Assembly: GCA_002692965.1 (NCBI GenBank)
Contig: NZNC01000021.1
Location: forward strand, 62,001-126,000
DNA from: Haliea sp.
GTDB lineage: Bacteria > Pseudomonadota > Gammaproteobacteria > Pseudomonadales > Halieaceae
DNA: 64,000 nt
Reading direction: 5' to 3'
Shown: piece after piece, positions 20,609 to 28,451 of the stretch
Numbering within the stretch: the first letter of the stretch is position 1
Layout: each line of letters starts with the position of its first letter
Made by a program: the position numbers and the translations under genes
The notes under the pieces: generated by a model
Told to the model about the DNA's origin: nothing
Seen by the model: the letters and a program-made list of their open reading frames with translations, nothing else
The model's database searches: none

Positions 20609-21835
20609 TTAGATAACCGAGCCGAGCATGAAGATCGGCAGGTACATGGCGATCATCAGGCCGCCCACCAGGATCCCCAGCACCGACATGATGATGGGCT
20701 CCATCAGCGAGCTCAGGCTGTCCACCGCGTTGTCCACGGCTTCCTCGTAGAAGTTGGCCACCTTGTCCAGCATCTCGTCCAGGGCGCCGGATTCCTCGCC
20801 GATCGACACCATTTGCAGCAACATGTTCGGAAACAGGCCCGTGGAGCGCACCGACTGGTATAGGGTGGCACCGGTGGAGACGTCGTCGCGGATCTGCAGG
20901 ATTGCCTTGGCATAGACCGAGTTGCCCGCGGCACCAGCGGTCGACTGCAGCGCGTCCACGAGTGGCACCCCGGCGGCGAAGGTGGTGGCCAGGGTGCGCG
21001 AGAAGCGCGCGATCACCGCATCGTGAACGATGGTACCGATCACCGGCAGGCGCAGGGCGAGGCGGTCGAGGAACTCCGCGAAGGCGACCGAGCGGTGCTT
21101 GGCCTCCCGGAAGGCGTAGCCGATTGCGATCAGTGCCAGCAGGATGATGAACCACCACTCCTGCATGAAGTTGGACAGGCTCACCACCATCAGGGTGAAA
21201 GCAGGCAGGTCGGAACCGAAGCTGCGGAAGGTTTCGGCAAACTGCGGCACCACCTTGATCAGCAGGATGGCAGTGACCACGATGGCGACGATGACCACCG
21301 CGGTGGGGTAGGTCATGGCCTTCTTGATCTTGGCCTTCAGGGCCTCGGTCTTTTCCTTGTAGGTGGCCACGCGGTCGAGCATGACTTCGAGGGTGCCCGA
21401 GCCCTCGCCCGAGGCCACCAGGCTGATGAACAGGTCGTCGAAGTGGCGCGGGTACTTGGCCAGGGAGGGCGCCAGGCCGGTGCCGGTGGCGACGTCGTTC
21501 TTGATGTTGACCACCATGTCGCGCATCTTGGGCTTTTCCAGGCCCTCGGCGACGATATCGAAGCTCTGCACCAGGGGCACGCCGGCCTTCATCATGGTGG
21601 CCAGCTGGCGGGTGAAGATGGCGATGTCCGCGGGCTTGATCGGCTTGCCGCCCCCGAACAGAGGCTTGGGCTTCCTGCGCACGCTGCTGGGGCGAATGCC
21701 CTGGGTGCGCAGCTGCGCCCGTGCGGTGGTGTGGTTCTGGGAGGTGATTTCGCCTTGAGTGTCGCGACCTTGGCGATCGGTGCCGCGCCAGACAAATACG
21801 CTGGTCTTGCTTGCTTCGCTTGAAGAGGTTGCCAT
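20609..21835 (-). CDS. pilC: Type IV pilus inner membrane platform protein PilC
   Basis: PilC is the polytopic platform that couples the PilB ATPase to pilin assembly. The 408-residue protein has two T2SSF domains, each with the family pattern (FTRQLATMMKAGVPLVQSFD in the first; FSRTLATTFAAGVPLVDALQ in the second) and three strongly hydrophobic segments, the last ending MIAMYLPIFMLGSVI. It lies 9 bases before pilD and 30 bases after pilB on the same strand. It is paralogous to gspF at 60591, with the same domain layout. Confidence 0.97.
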   Translation of the reverse strand: MATSSSEASKTSVFVWRGTDRQGRDTQGEITSQNHTTARAQLRTQGIRPSSVRRKPKPLFGGGKPIKPADIAIFTRQLATMMKAGVPLVQSFDIVAEGLEKPKMRDMVVNIKNDVATGTGLAPSLAKYPRHFDDLFISLVASGEGSGTLEVMLDRVATYKEKTEALKAKIKKAMTYPTAVVIVAIVVTAILLIKVVPQFAETFRSFGSDLPAFTLMVVSLSNFMQEWWFIILLALIAIGYAFREAKHRSVAFAEFLDRLALRLPVIGTIVHDAVIARFSRTLATTFAAGVPLVDALQSTAGAAGNSVYAKAILQIRDDVSTGATLYQSVRSTGLFPNMLLQMVSIGEESGALDEMLDKVANFYEEAVDNAVDSLSSLMEPIIMSVLGILVGGLMIAMYLPIFMLGSVI

Positions 21836-21865
21836 CTCTTAACCCTTTCGGCCCCGCGCTCTAGT

Positions 21866-23587
21866 CTAGTCGGTCGTGACCCGGTTGACCTCCTCCAGGC
21901 TGGTTACCCCCTGGGCAACCTTCCTCAGGGCGGAGGTGTGGATGTCGTTGAAGCCTTCCTTGCGCGCCTGCTCGTGGATCTGGCGGGCATTCCCCTGCTC
22001 GAGGATCAACTGCGAGATGGTCGGAGTGATGCGTACCACCTCGTAGATGCCTACCCGGCCCTTATAGCCGTCCTTGCAGTGATCGCAGCCAACTGCCTTG
22101 CGAATATCGGCGTCTTGCAGTTGTTCTTCGGTGAAACCCTCTTCCAGCAGCACGTCGAGGGGCAGGTTGGCGGGCTCGCTGCACTCCTTGCACAAGCGTC
22201 GCGCCAGACGTTGGGCGATGATCAGGTTGACCGAGGTGGCAAGGTTGAAGGAGGGCACCCCCATGTTGAGCAGGCGGGTCACGGTTTCCGCGGCACTGTT
22301 GGTGTGCAGGGTCGAGAGTACCAGGTGGCCGGTCTGGGCTGCCTTGATGGCGATCTCGGCGGTTTCCAGGTCCCGGATTTCCCCCACCATGATGACGTCC
22401 GGGTCCTGGCGCAGAAAGGCGCGCAAGGCTTCGGCAAAGCCCAGGCCCACCTTGTGGTTTACGTGCACCTGGTTGATGCCTTCCAGGTTGATTTCCACCG
22501 GATCCTCCGCGGTGGAGATGTTGCGCTCGGGCTGGTTGAGCAGGTTGAGGCCGGTGTAGAGCGAGACCGTTTTACCCGAGCCCGTGGGGCCCGTCACCAG
22601 AATCATGCCCTGGGGCTTGGACAGGGCGTTCAGGTACATGGCCTTCTGCTCTTCCTCGTAACCCAGGGCATCGATGCCCATCTGGGCGCTGGAGGGATCG
22701 AGGATACGCAGCACCACCTTTTCGCCGAACAGGGTCGGCAGTGTGTTGACCCGGAAGTCGATGTTGCGGTTGCGCGAGAGGCGCATCTGGATGCGCCCGT
22801 CCTGGGGCACGCGGCGCTCGGAGATGTCCATCTGCGACATGATCTTGAGGCGCGCGGCGAGGCGCGGTGCCAGGGTCTTTGGCGGCTTTACCACCTCGCG
22901 CAGGATGCCGTCGGTGCGGAAGCGTACCCGGTAGGTCTTCTCGTAGGGCTCGAAGTGAATGTCCGAGGCGCCCTGCTTGATGGCGTCGATGAGCACCTTG
23001 TTGACGAAGCGCACTATGGGGGTTTCATCGATGCTGCTGGTGTCGCTGGCCTCCTCGCCCTCGCGGTCCTCCACCGCGCTGATGTCGATGCCCTCGAGGT
23101 CTTCGGACTCCAGGTCGCCGAGGCCGTCGGTCAGAGTGTCCTGGGCATCGATCCATTCGGCGATGACCTTGCTGAGGGCGCGCTCCTCCACCAGCACAGC
23201 GTCGGTGTTGATGCCGGTGTGAAACTTGATTTCGTCCAGTGCCGCCAGGTTGGTGGGGTCGGACACGGCGATAAACAGGCGGTTGCCGCGGCGGAACAGG
23301 GGCAGGGCGTGGTGCTTCTGCACCAGGGCGACATCCACCAGGCCGGCAGGGAGGGCACCCATATTGAAGGCGCCGATATCGAACAGCGGGACGCCAAATT
23401 CCATGGAGGCGATTTCGGCAATGCGCTCGCTGTCGAGATTGCGCTTGTCGACCAGGTATTTGACCAGCGGGACGCGCTCATAGACGGCTTCGCGCTGGGC
23501 CGCCTTGGCTTCGTCGGCGGTCAGCAGGCCTTCGATGACCAGCCGCCCGGCGAGACCGCTGAGCTGGCCAATTGCCCTCTCATTCAT
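21866..23587 (-). CDS. pilB: Type IV pilus extension ATPase PilB
   Basis: PilB is the hexameric cytoplasmic ATPase that powers pilus extension. The 573-residue protein has an N-terminal MshEN/GSPII_E_N domain (about residues 1-150) and a C-terminal ATPase core. Visible are Walker [13 protein letters not shown], the Asp box EDPVEINLEGINQVHVN, Walker [20 protein letters not shown], and a His box LSTLHTNSA. A zinc module is present as CKEC and CDHC. The gene opens the pilBCD-coaE run and is divergent from pilA across a 438-base control region. Confidence 0.98.
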   Translation of the reverse strand: MNERAIGQLSGLAGRLVIEGLLTADEAKAAQREAVYERVPLVKYLVDKRNLDSERIAEIASMEFGVPLFDIGAFNMGALPAGLVDVALVQKHHALPLFRRGNRLFIAVSDPTNLAALDEIKFHTGINTDAVLVEERALSKVIAEWIDAQDTLTDGLGDLESEDLEGIDISAVEDREGEEASDTSSIDETPIVRFVNKVLIDAIKQGASDIHFEPYEKTYRVRFRTDGILREVVKPPKTLAPRLAARLKIMSQMDISERRVPQDGRIQMRLSRNRNIDFRVNTLPTLFGEKVVLRILDPSSAQMGIDALGYEEEQKAMYLNALSKPQGMILVTGPTGSGKTVSLYTGLNLLNQPERNISTAEDPVEINLEGINQVHVNHKVGLGFAEALRAFLRQDPDVIMVGEIRDLETAEIAIKAAQTGHLVLSTLHTNSAAETVTRLLNMGVPSFNLATSVNLIIAQRLARRLCKECSEPANLPLDVLLEEGFTEEQLQDADIRKAVGCDHCKDGYKGRVGIYEVVRITPTISQLILEQGNARQIHEQARKEGFNDIHTSALRKVAQGVTSLEEVNRVTTD

Positions 23588-23743
23588 GATTGTGCATCCC
23601 TGTCATCACTGAGCCCGTGCACCCGGCAAGCTGTTATTGGCGCCAGTATACCCCCCCTGACTTCAGGCTAATACCCCGTATTGTGCTGTAAAAGCATGAT
23701 TTACTACCGGTTTCGCCCCCACTCTGACGTCAAACGGCAGGCT

Positions 23744-23792
23744 TGGGTGACGATTTGTGTCACCCCTTGGAATTGGGTGACGTATTTTGTCA
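23744..23792 (+). repeat. Tandem 19-base direct repeat, candidate PilR sites
   Basis: TGGGTGACGATTTGTGTCA at 23744-23762 and TGGGTGACGTATTTTGTCA at 23774-23792 share the first nine bases and the TGTCA/TTGTCA end; they are 30 bases apart, close to three helical turns. Both end in a T-rich tract followed by GTGTC or TTGTC, which resembles the (T)nC/GTGTC sites described for the response regulator PilR in Pseudomonas. They lie about 170-200 bases upstream of the predicted pilA start, where a sigma-54 activator may bind. The assignment to PilR is inference. Confidence 0.5.
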
Positions 23793-23934
23793 GCTGCTCC
23801 GATCGCAGGCCCGGCCTGAGTTGAGTATTGCGTGACCACCTCGAGTGCTGGGCGGCGCATTCGGAGCTTTGACAGCGAGAAACCTGTAAAAAGTAGGGAT
23901 TTCGCACGTCAGTCCTTGACGGATCTGTATCCAC

Positions 23935-23950
23935 TGGCACACATTGTGCA
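23935..23950 (+). promoter_or_regulatory. Sigma-54 promoter of pilA
   Basis: TGGCACACATTGTGCA matches the sigma-54 consensus TGGCACR-N4-TTGCW at all fixed positions but one (G for T just before TGC), with the GG and GC pairs at the required spacing. Transcription would begin near 23961, giving a leader of about 65 bases before the pilA ATG. Sigma-54 plus PilR control of the major pilin is established for Pseudomonas; here it is predicted from the sequence. No pilS or pilR gene lies in this window. Confidence 0.8.
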
Positions 23951-24025
23951 GGTACACGAGGGCACGTGTGTTGCCGCGTGAGCATCGCAACAGATCATAA
24001 TCCCCCGGGGGAGAGGAGCAGAAGC

Positions 24026-24499
24026 ATGAAACAGGTACAGAAGGGTTTTACCCTGATCGAACTGATGATCGTGATCGCGATCGTCGGCATTCTGGCGGCC
24101 ATTGCGCTGCCGGCTTATCAGGATTATACGGTGCGGGCGCGGATGTCTGAGCCGATGGCGAAGCTGTCTGAAGCGAAAGCTACGATTGCGGAGTTCTATG
24201 CAACACAGAACAGGCCGCCTAATACTTTGGGGGAAGCCGGTCTTCTCGGTTTGGAGACTGAAATTGGTACAGAGATTATTGAAAGTATGACTCTCTCCGT
24301 GAACAATGACGCACCTATTGTCAGCATATACGTGCATGAGTCAGTGCTTCCAGGAGAGACCGCACCGCTTGCATTTCAGCTCTCTGGGGTAACTCGCGAC
24401 GATGGTTCCATTACTTGGAAATGCCGCCGAGGCGCTGGTGTGGGTGGTTCAACAGCACCGATGCTTTCAAAGTGGTTGCCTACAAACTGCCGAAGCTAA
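24026..24499 (+). CDS. pilA: Major type IV pilin PilA
   Basis: This is the main pilus subunit. The ATG at 24026 gives a seven-residue leader MKQVQKG, cut by PilD before [20 protein letters not shown], the N-terminal assembly helix with the required Glu5. The mature globular part carries Cys133 and Cys155, spanning a C-terminal disulfide loop. The last residue is Ser157, a position that is glycosylated in one Pseudomonas pilin group. The open frame extends upstream to 23966, but the ribosome site GAGAGGAGC fixes the start at 24026. The second half is richer in A and T than neighbours, as is common in fast-evolving pilins. Confidence 0.96.
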   Translation: MKQVQKGFTLIELMIVIAIVGILAAIALPAYQDYTVRARMSEPMAKLSEAKATIAEFYATQNRPPNTLGEAGLLGLETEIGTEIIESMTLSVNNDAPIVSIYVHESVLPGETAPLAFQLSGVTRDDGSITWKCRRGAGVGGSTAPMLSKWLPTNCRS

Positions 24500-24511
24500 T
24501 TTCAGTTCATC

Positions 24512-24539
24512 AAAAAGCCCGGCTCTGCCGGGCTTTTTT
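24512..24539 (+). terminator. Rho-independent terminator after pilA
   Basis: AAAAAGCCCGGC, a TCT loop and GCCGGGCTTTTTT form a GC-rich stem extended by A/T pairs and followed by a six-T run. It begins 12 bases after the pilA stop. It should end most pilA transcripts before the downstream membrane protein genes, so those probably use read-through or their own promoter. Confidence 0.92.
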
Positions 24540-24589
24540 GTGTTCTCTTGGGTAAGCTGTTAGCACACTGGTGACACAAGCTTGCACGG

Positions 24590-26545
24590 ATGCCCGAGCC
24601 CTCCCCGTATCAGAATGCTTTGCCCGCAGTTGCGCTGACGCTGCTGATCGTTTTGGTTTATATCTCGGGGCTGACAGGCCCCTGGCTCTTCGACGACCAT
24701 TCCAATCTGCAACGTAATAGCCATCTTGTATTTGCCCCTGTCGTTGCTGACGAATGGCGCACTGCCGCCCTGAGCTCCGACTCCGGCCCCCTGCGCCGCC
24801 CCCTGGCGATGTTCAGCTTTGCCGTCAACAGCGCCCTGGGGGACGGGCTCTCACCCCTGGCGGTCAAAGCAACCAACCTCGGTATACATTTGCTGGCAGG
24901 CCTGCTGCTGGGTGGCTTGGCTCTCGCGGTTTTGCGGGTGGTGACGCCGGGCGCGGAGCGCGAGGAGCGCAACCATTGGATTGCCCTGCTGGCTGCCGCC
25001 CTATGGCTGCTGCAGCCGCTGCATGTGTCGACGGTCCTTTACGCTGTGCAGCGGATGGCCCAGCTCGCGGCGCTGTTCATGCTGGCTGGCCTTTGGTTGT
25101 TTGTGCATTTGCGGCAGCGCTGGGCCGAGCAGGGTGCTGGGGTGGCGGAGGTGGCGGCGGCTGGCCTGTGGCTCGGGCTCCTGACCGGGCTGGCGGCGCT
25201 GGGCAAGGAAAACGGCCTGCTGCTGCCCTGGCTGCTGGTGGCGGTCGAGGTGAGCCTGTTTCGGGGCCGCTGGGCGGGGCGTGACACGCCGTGGCTGGCG
25301 CGACTTAGCTGGGCGGCGCTATTGGCGCCGATCCTGTTGGCGGGATTGCTGCTCTGGTTGTATCCCGAGTTCTTTTTGCGCGGTTATGGTGGGCGCGACT
25401 TCAGCCTCGGCGAGCGGCTGCTGACCCAGGCTCGCCTGTTGTGGCAGTACCTTTACTGGCTGCTGGTACCGGCGGTCGGCGAGATGGGCTTGCACCACGA
25501 TGACATTCGCCTTTCCACTGGCGCATTCACACCCTGGACTACCCTGCCGGCACTGCTGGGCTGGCCTCTGTTGGTAGCGGTCGCACTCTGGCTCCGCGGA
25601 CGTGTGCCGCTATTGCTGCTTGCCGTGCTGTTCTACCTGATCGGCCACGCCATGGAGTCCACGTTGTGGCCGCTGGAAATGGTATTCGAGCACCGCAATT
25701 ATTTCCCCTCCGTGGGCTGGATGCTGCTGCTGGCCTGGGCACTGGTGGCCGGCCTCGGTCGCCTGGGGCCACTGCCCGCGGTGGCCGTACCCCTGGCCTG
25801 GTGTCTGCTGTTGGCGGGCTTCCTGTTTATTCGCACCAGCACCTGGTCGGAAGAGTTGCGCCTGGCCCAGGTGAACATGCTCAACCACCCTGAGTCGGTG
25901 CGGGCTCGCCATGCGGTGGCCAATATCCTGCTGGAGCGCTACCTGAATCCCGCGGAGTATGGCCTGGAAGGCGAGGAGCGAGCGGCCTACCTGGTGGAGG
26001 CGCGACGACTCTATGCCGAGAATGCCAGCCGCGACGCGCATGATCTCGGTTCGCTGGTGATGCTCTATCAGCTGGACAGTGCCTACTTCCACGCGCAGAC
26101 GGAGCCGCGCCAGTGGCTGGAGCCGATTCGCAGGGCGATTGATGCGCGCCCGCTCCAGGTGTCCGATCACATCGCCCTGCGCACCCTGATGACCTGCCTG
26201 GGGGAGGCGCGCTGCCGTGCTGACGCAGGTGCGGCGGAGGAATTGATTGCTCTGCTGCGCGTCAGCTACCCGGGCTCGAGCCGCATTGCCGATTTGCACT
26301 ATCGCTACCTGCGTGCGCGGGGTGTAGCGAGTGACCAGCGGGTCAGTATGCTGGAGGAAACGCTGGTCCAGCACCCTCACGCGATTGGCCTGCGCTACCG
26401 GCGCATGGAGGAAGCTGCGGAACAGGGAGATTACGGCAGCGTCTACGAGCAGATGCGCGCGGTGCTGGTGGCTGACGATGATTTTCGTCAATTGAGCCGG
26501 CTGCGCGCGCTTTTCGCGCAGCCGGGAGCCAGCCATGAAGGCTAG
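24590..26545 (+). CDS. GT-C/TMTC-like multi-spanning membrane protein, first copy
   Basis: A 651-residue inner membrane protein with about ten hydrophobic segments in the first 430 residues and a soluble, helical C-terminal part of about 220. The first extracytoplasmic loop has PWLFDDHSNL (Asp35-Asp36), the acidic pair expected of GT-C glycosyltransferases, and GKENG at 205-209 resembles the KE motif of TMTC/DUF1736 proteins. HHDD (302-305) and EHRNYFPSVG (367-376) are shared with the next gene. It lies 50 bases past the pilA terminator. A role in glycosylating pilin or another exported protein is inference from fold motifs and position; the donor is unknown. Confidence 0.65.
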   Translation: MPEPSPYQNALPAVALTLLIVLVYISGLTGPWLFDDHSNLQRNSHLVFAPVVADEWRTAALSSDSGPLRRPLAMFSFAVNSALGDGLSPLAVKATNLGIHLLAGLLLGGLALAVLRVVTPGAEREERNHWIALLAAALWLLQPLHVSTVLYAVQRMAQLAALFMLAGLWLFVHLRQRWAEQGAGVAEVAAAGLWLGLLTGLAALGKENGLLLPWLLVAVEVSLFRGRWAGRDTPWLARLSWAALLAPILLAGLLLWLYPEFFLRGYGGRDFSLGERLLTQARLLWQYLYWLLVPAVGEMGLHHDDIRLSTGAFTPWTTLPALLGWPLLVAVALWLRGRVPLLLLAVLFYLIGHAMESTLWPLEMVFEHRNYFPSVGWMLLLAWALVAGLGRLGPLPAVAVPLAWCLLLAGFLFIRTSTWSEELRLAQVNMLNHPESVRARHAVANILLERYLNPAEYGLEGEERAAYLVEARRLYAENASRDAHDLGSLVMLYQLDSAYFHAQTEPRQWLEPIRRAIDARPLQVSDHIALRTLMTCLGEARCRADAGAAEELIALLRVSYPGSSRIADLHYRYLRARGVASDQRVSMLEETLVQHPHAIGLRYRRMEEAAEQGDYGSVYEQMRAVLVADDDFRQLSRLRALFAQPGASHEG

Positions 26546-28451
26546 GCCGTCTGACAACCTCCTCCGACGGGACGCGGCCGCGGGTGTCGTGCTGCTGGCC
26601 CTGCTGGTGCTTACAGCCTGGTTGTACTGGCCGGGGACCAGCGGGCCTGCCCTGCTGGATGATGTCTCCAGCGTGCTGGTGATCGACAACTTGCAGGACA
26701 ACCCGGAGCGCGCCATGGACGCGATCCTCGGCGACGACTCGGGGCCCCTGGGTCGCGTGTTGAGCATGGCGACCTTCGTGGCGGAAAAGCTCTGGCTGGG
26801 GGACAGCCTGACGATCAGCAAGCGGGTCAATCTGGCCCTGCACCTCGGCAACGGTCTGCTGGTGTTCCTTGTCCTGCGTCTGCTCCTTGGGCACGTCCGG
26901 GCTCCGGCGGCGCCCGTGCTGGCGGCATTGCTGGCCGGCGGCTGGCTGCTGGCGCCGCTGCAGGTGAGCAGTGTGCTCTATGTGGTGCAGCGCATGGCCA
27001 TGCTGGCGACCACCTGCATGCTGTTGGCCCTTCTGGCATGGATCCTCTGGCGCCAGTCACTGGCGCGCGGCCGTCCCCGCCATGTCTGGCTGTTACTGGC
27101 GGTGCTGGCGACGCTCGCGGGCCCGTTTGCCAAGGAAAACGCCGTGGTGGTGATTCCGGTCCTGCTGGTGCTGGAGGCCCTGTGGTTCGAATGCCGGGAT
27201 GCGGCGGGGCGGGTCATGCCGCGTCTGCGTAACGCGGTGTGGGGCAGTATCGGACTGGGCGCCCTGGGTCTGGTGGCCGTTGCTCTGCTGCGCTGGGAGT
27301 CCCTGGCGGCGCGCTTTGGTCACCGGCCTTTTACGCTGGAAGAGCGGTTGCTGACTCAACTGCGAATTCTCTGGGACTACCTTGGTCAACTGTGGTGGCC
27401 CGATGTACAGCGGCTGGGTATTTACCATGACGATATCGCTGTCTCGACGTCCTTCACCGAGCCGCTGTCAACGCTTTGGGCGGCCCTGGCGTGGGGGGGG
27501 CTGTTGCTGCTTGCCGGGCTCGCGGCCTGGCGCTCGACCTCGGGGCGCTGCTTCCTCGCGGGGCTTGCCTGGTACCTGTTGGGGCACGCAGTGGAAAGCA
27601 GCGTACTGCCCCTGGAGCTCTATTTCGAGCACCGCAACTATTTTCCCGCGGTGGGTCTGTGGTTGATCCTCGGCCTGCTCCTGGCGCAGGCCATGCGGCT
27701 GGGGCGCCCCCTGGTTCTGCCACTGTTGGTTTACCTCGGGGTGTGGGTGGGCTGGCTGGCCCTGCAGACCTCGCCCCTGGCGCAGCTCTGGTCCAGCCGA
27801 CCATTGTTGACGCTGCACCAGCTAAACGGCCATCCCGCGTCCCCCCGGGCCAACACCGACATGGCGGTGCTGCTGGCGGATGCCGGCGCCTATTCCGAGG
27901 CGCGTCACTACTCCGAGCAGGCCTTCGCCCACAGTCGCGGTGAACGGGTGGCGGATCTGGCGCTGCGCAACATCGCCCTGGGCTGCATGGCGGGAAGTGC
28001 CATCCCGGCCGAGGAGATCGAGCGCATTGGCCGCCACAACCCCCAGCGGCCGGTCAGCTCGGTCACCACGCTGCTGACCCTGGTGCGCATGCTGCAGGAC
28101 GATCGCTGCCCGGGTCTGGACCGCGTGCGTTTCGCCAACCACATGGCCAGCCTGTTCCTGGTGGAGGACTTCCGCCGCCGCGCCGCGCCGAACATCTACT
28201 TCAGCCTGGCGGTTCTGGAAAATGCCCTGCAGCGCTTCGACATGGCCTATCGCTACACTGATCAATACCTGGCCATGCTGCCCGACAATACTCGCGGCCA
28301 GCTGATGCAGCTGCATTTCACCACCGCCTTGGGTAAAGTGGCGGAGGCCGAGGCGCTGAAGGCGCGTCTGCTGGAAAAGCAGGCCGCCGGTGAGCTGAGT
28401 GTCGGCGACGGGCAGACCCTGGCCCTTTATCTGGAACCGGAGCAGGACTGA
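26535..28451 (+). CDS. GT-C/TMTC-like multi-spanning membrane protein, second copy
   Basis: A 638-residue paralogue of the preceding gene, which it overlaps by 11 bases. Shared blocks in order are the acidic pair PALLDDVSSV (Asp42-Asp43), VSSVLYVVQRMAML, the KEN motif in PFAKENAVVV, FTLEERLLTQLRILWDYL, YHDD, and FEHRNYFPAVG. The soluble C-terminal 200 residues are helical and resemble a degenerate TPR-like solenoid, but I cannot assign repeats with confidence. Duplication with divergence suggests two acceptors, two sugars or a heterodimer. It is directly followed by a DPM1-like glycosyltransferase with no gap. Confidence 0.65.
   Translation: MKARPSDNLLRRDAAAGVVLLALLVLTAWLYWPGTSGPALLDDVSSVLVIDNLQDNPERAMDAILGDDSGPLGRVLSMATFVAEKLWLGDSLTISKRVNLALHLGNGLLVFLVLRLLLGHVRAPAAPVLAALLAGGWLLAPLQVSSVLYVVQRMAMLATTCMLLALLAWILWRQSLARGRPRHVWLLLAVLATLAGPFAKENAVVVIPVLLVLEALWFECRDAAGRVMPRLRNAVWGSIGLGALGLVAVALLRWESLAARFGHRPFTLEERLLTQLRILWDYLGQLWWPDVQRLGIYHDDIAVSTSFTEPLSTLWAALAWGGLLLLAGLAAWRSTSGRCFLAGLAWYLLGHAVESSVLPLELYFEHRNYFPAVGLWLILGLLLAQAMRLGRPLVLPLLVYLGVWVGWLALQTSPLAQLWSSRPLLTLHQLNGHPASPRANTDMAVLLADAGAYSEARHYSEQAFAHSRGERVADLALRNIALGCMAGSAIPAEEIERIGRHNPQRPVSSVTTLLTLVRMLQDDRCPGLDRVRFANHMASLFLVEDFRRRAAPNIYFSLAVLENALQRFDMAYRYTDQYLAMLPDNTRGQLMQLHFTTALGKVAEAEALKARLLEKQAAGELSVGDGQTLALYLEPEQD

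Larger units (their letters stand above)
23588..24025. promoter_or_regulatory. pilB-pilA divergent control region
   Basis: No convincing gene is present in these 438 bases. The stretch is more AT-rich than its surroundings. It holds a sigma-54 promoter for pilA (23935-23950), a 19-base direct repeat (23744-23762 and 23774-23792), a further TGACGTCA-like palindrome at about 23725-23732, and, facing pilB, a possible -10 box TATACT on the minus strand at 23650-23645 without a good -35. The pilA ribosome site GAGAGGAGCAG ends four bases before its ATG. Confidence 0.6.

Noticed and set aside
21938-23671. 577-codon plus-strand open frame opposite pilB
   Set aside because: Shadow of pilB; no family features, and it would run through the pilB start.
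24500-24589. tRNA gene behind pilA, as found in some pseudomonads
   Set aside because: Only the terminator hairpin is present; no cloverleaf or CCA-type 3' end can be drawn.
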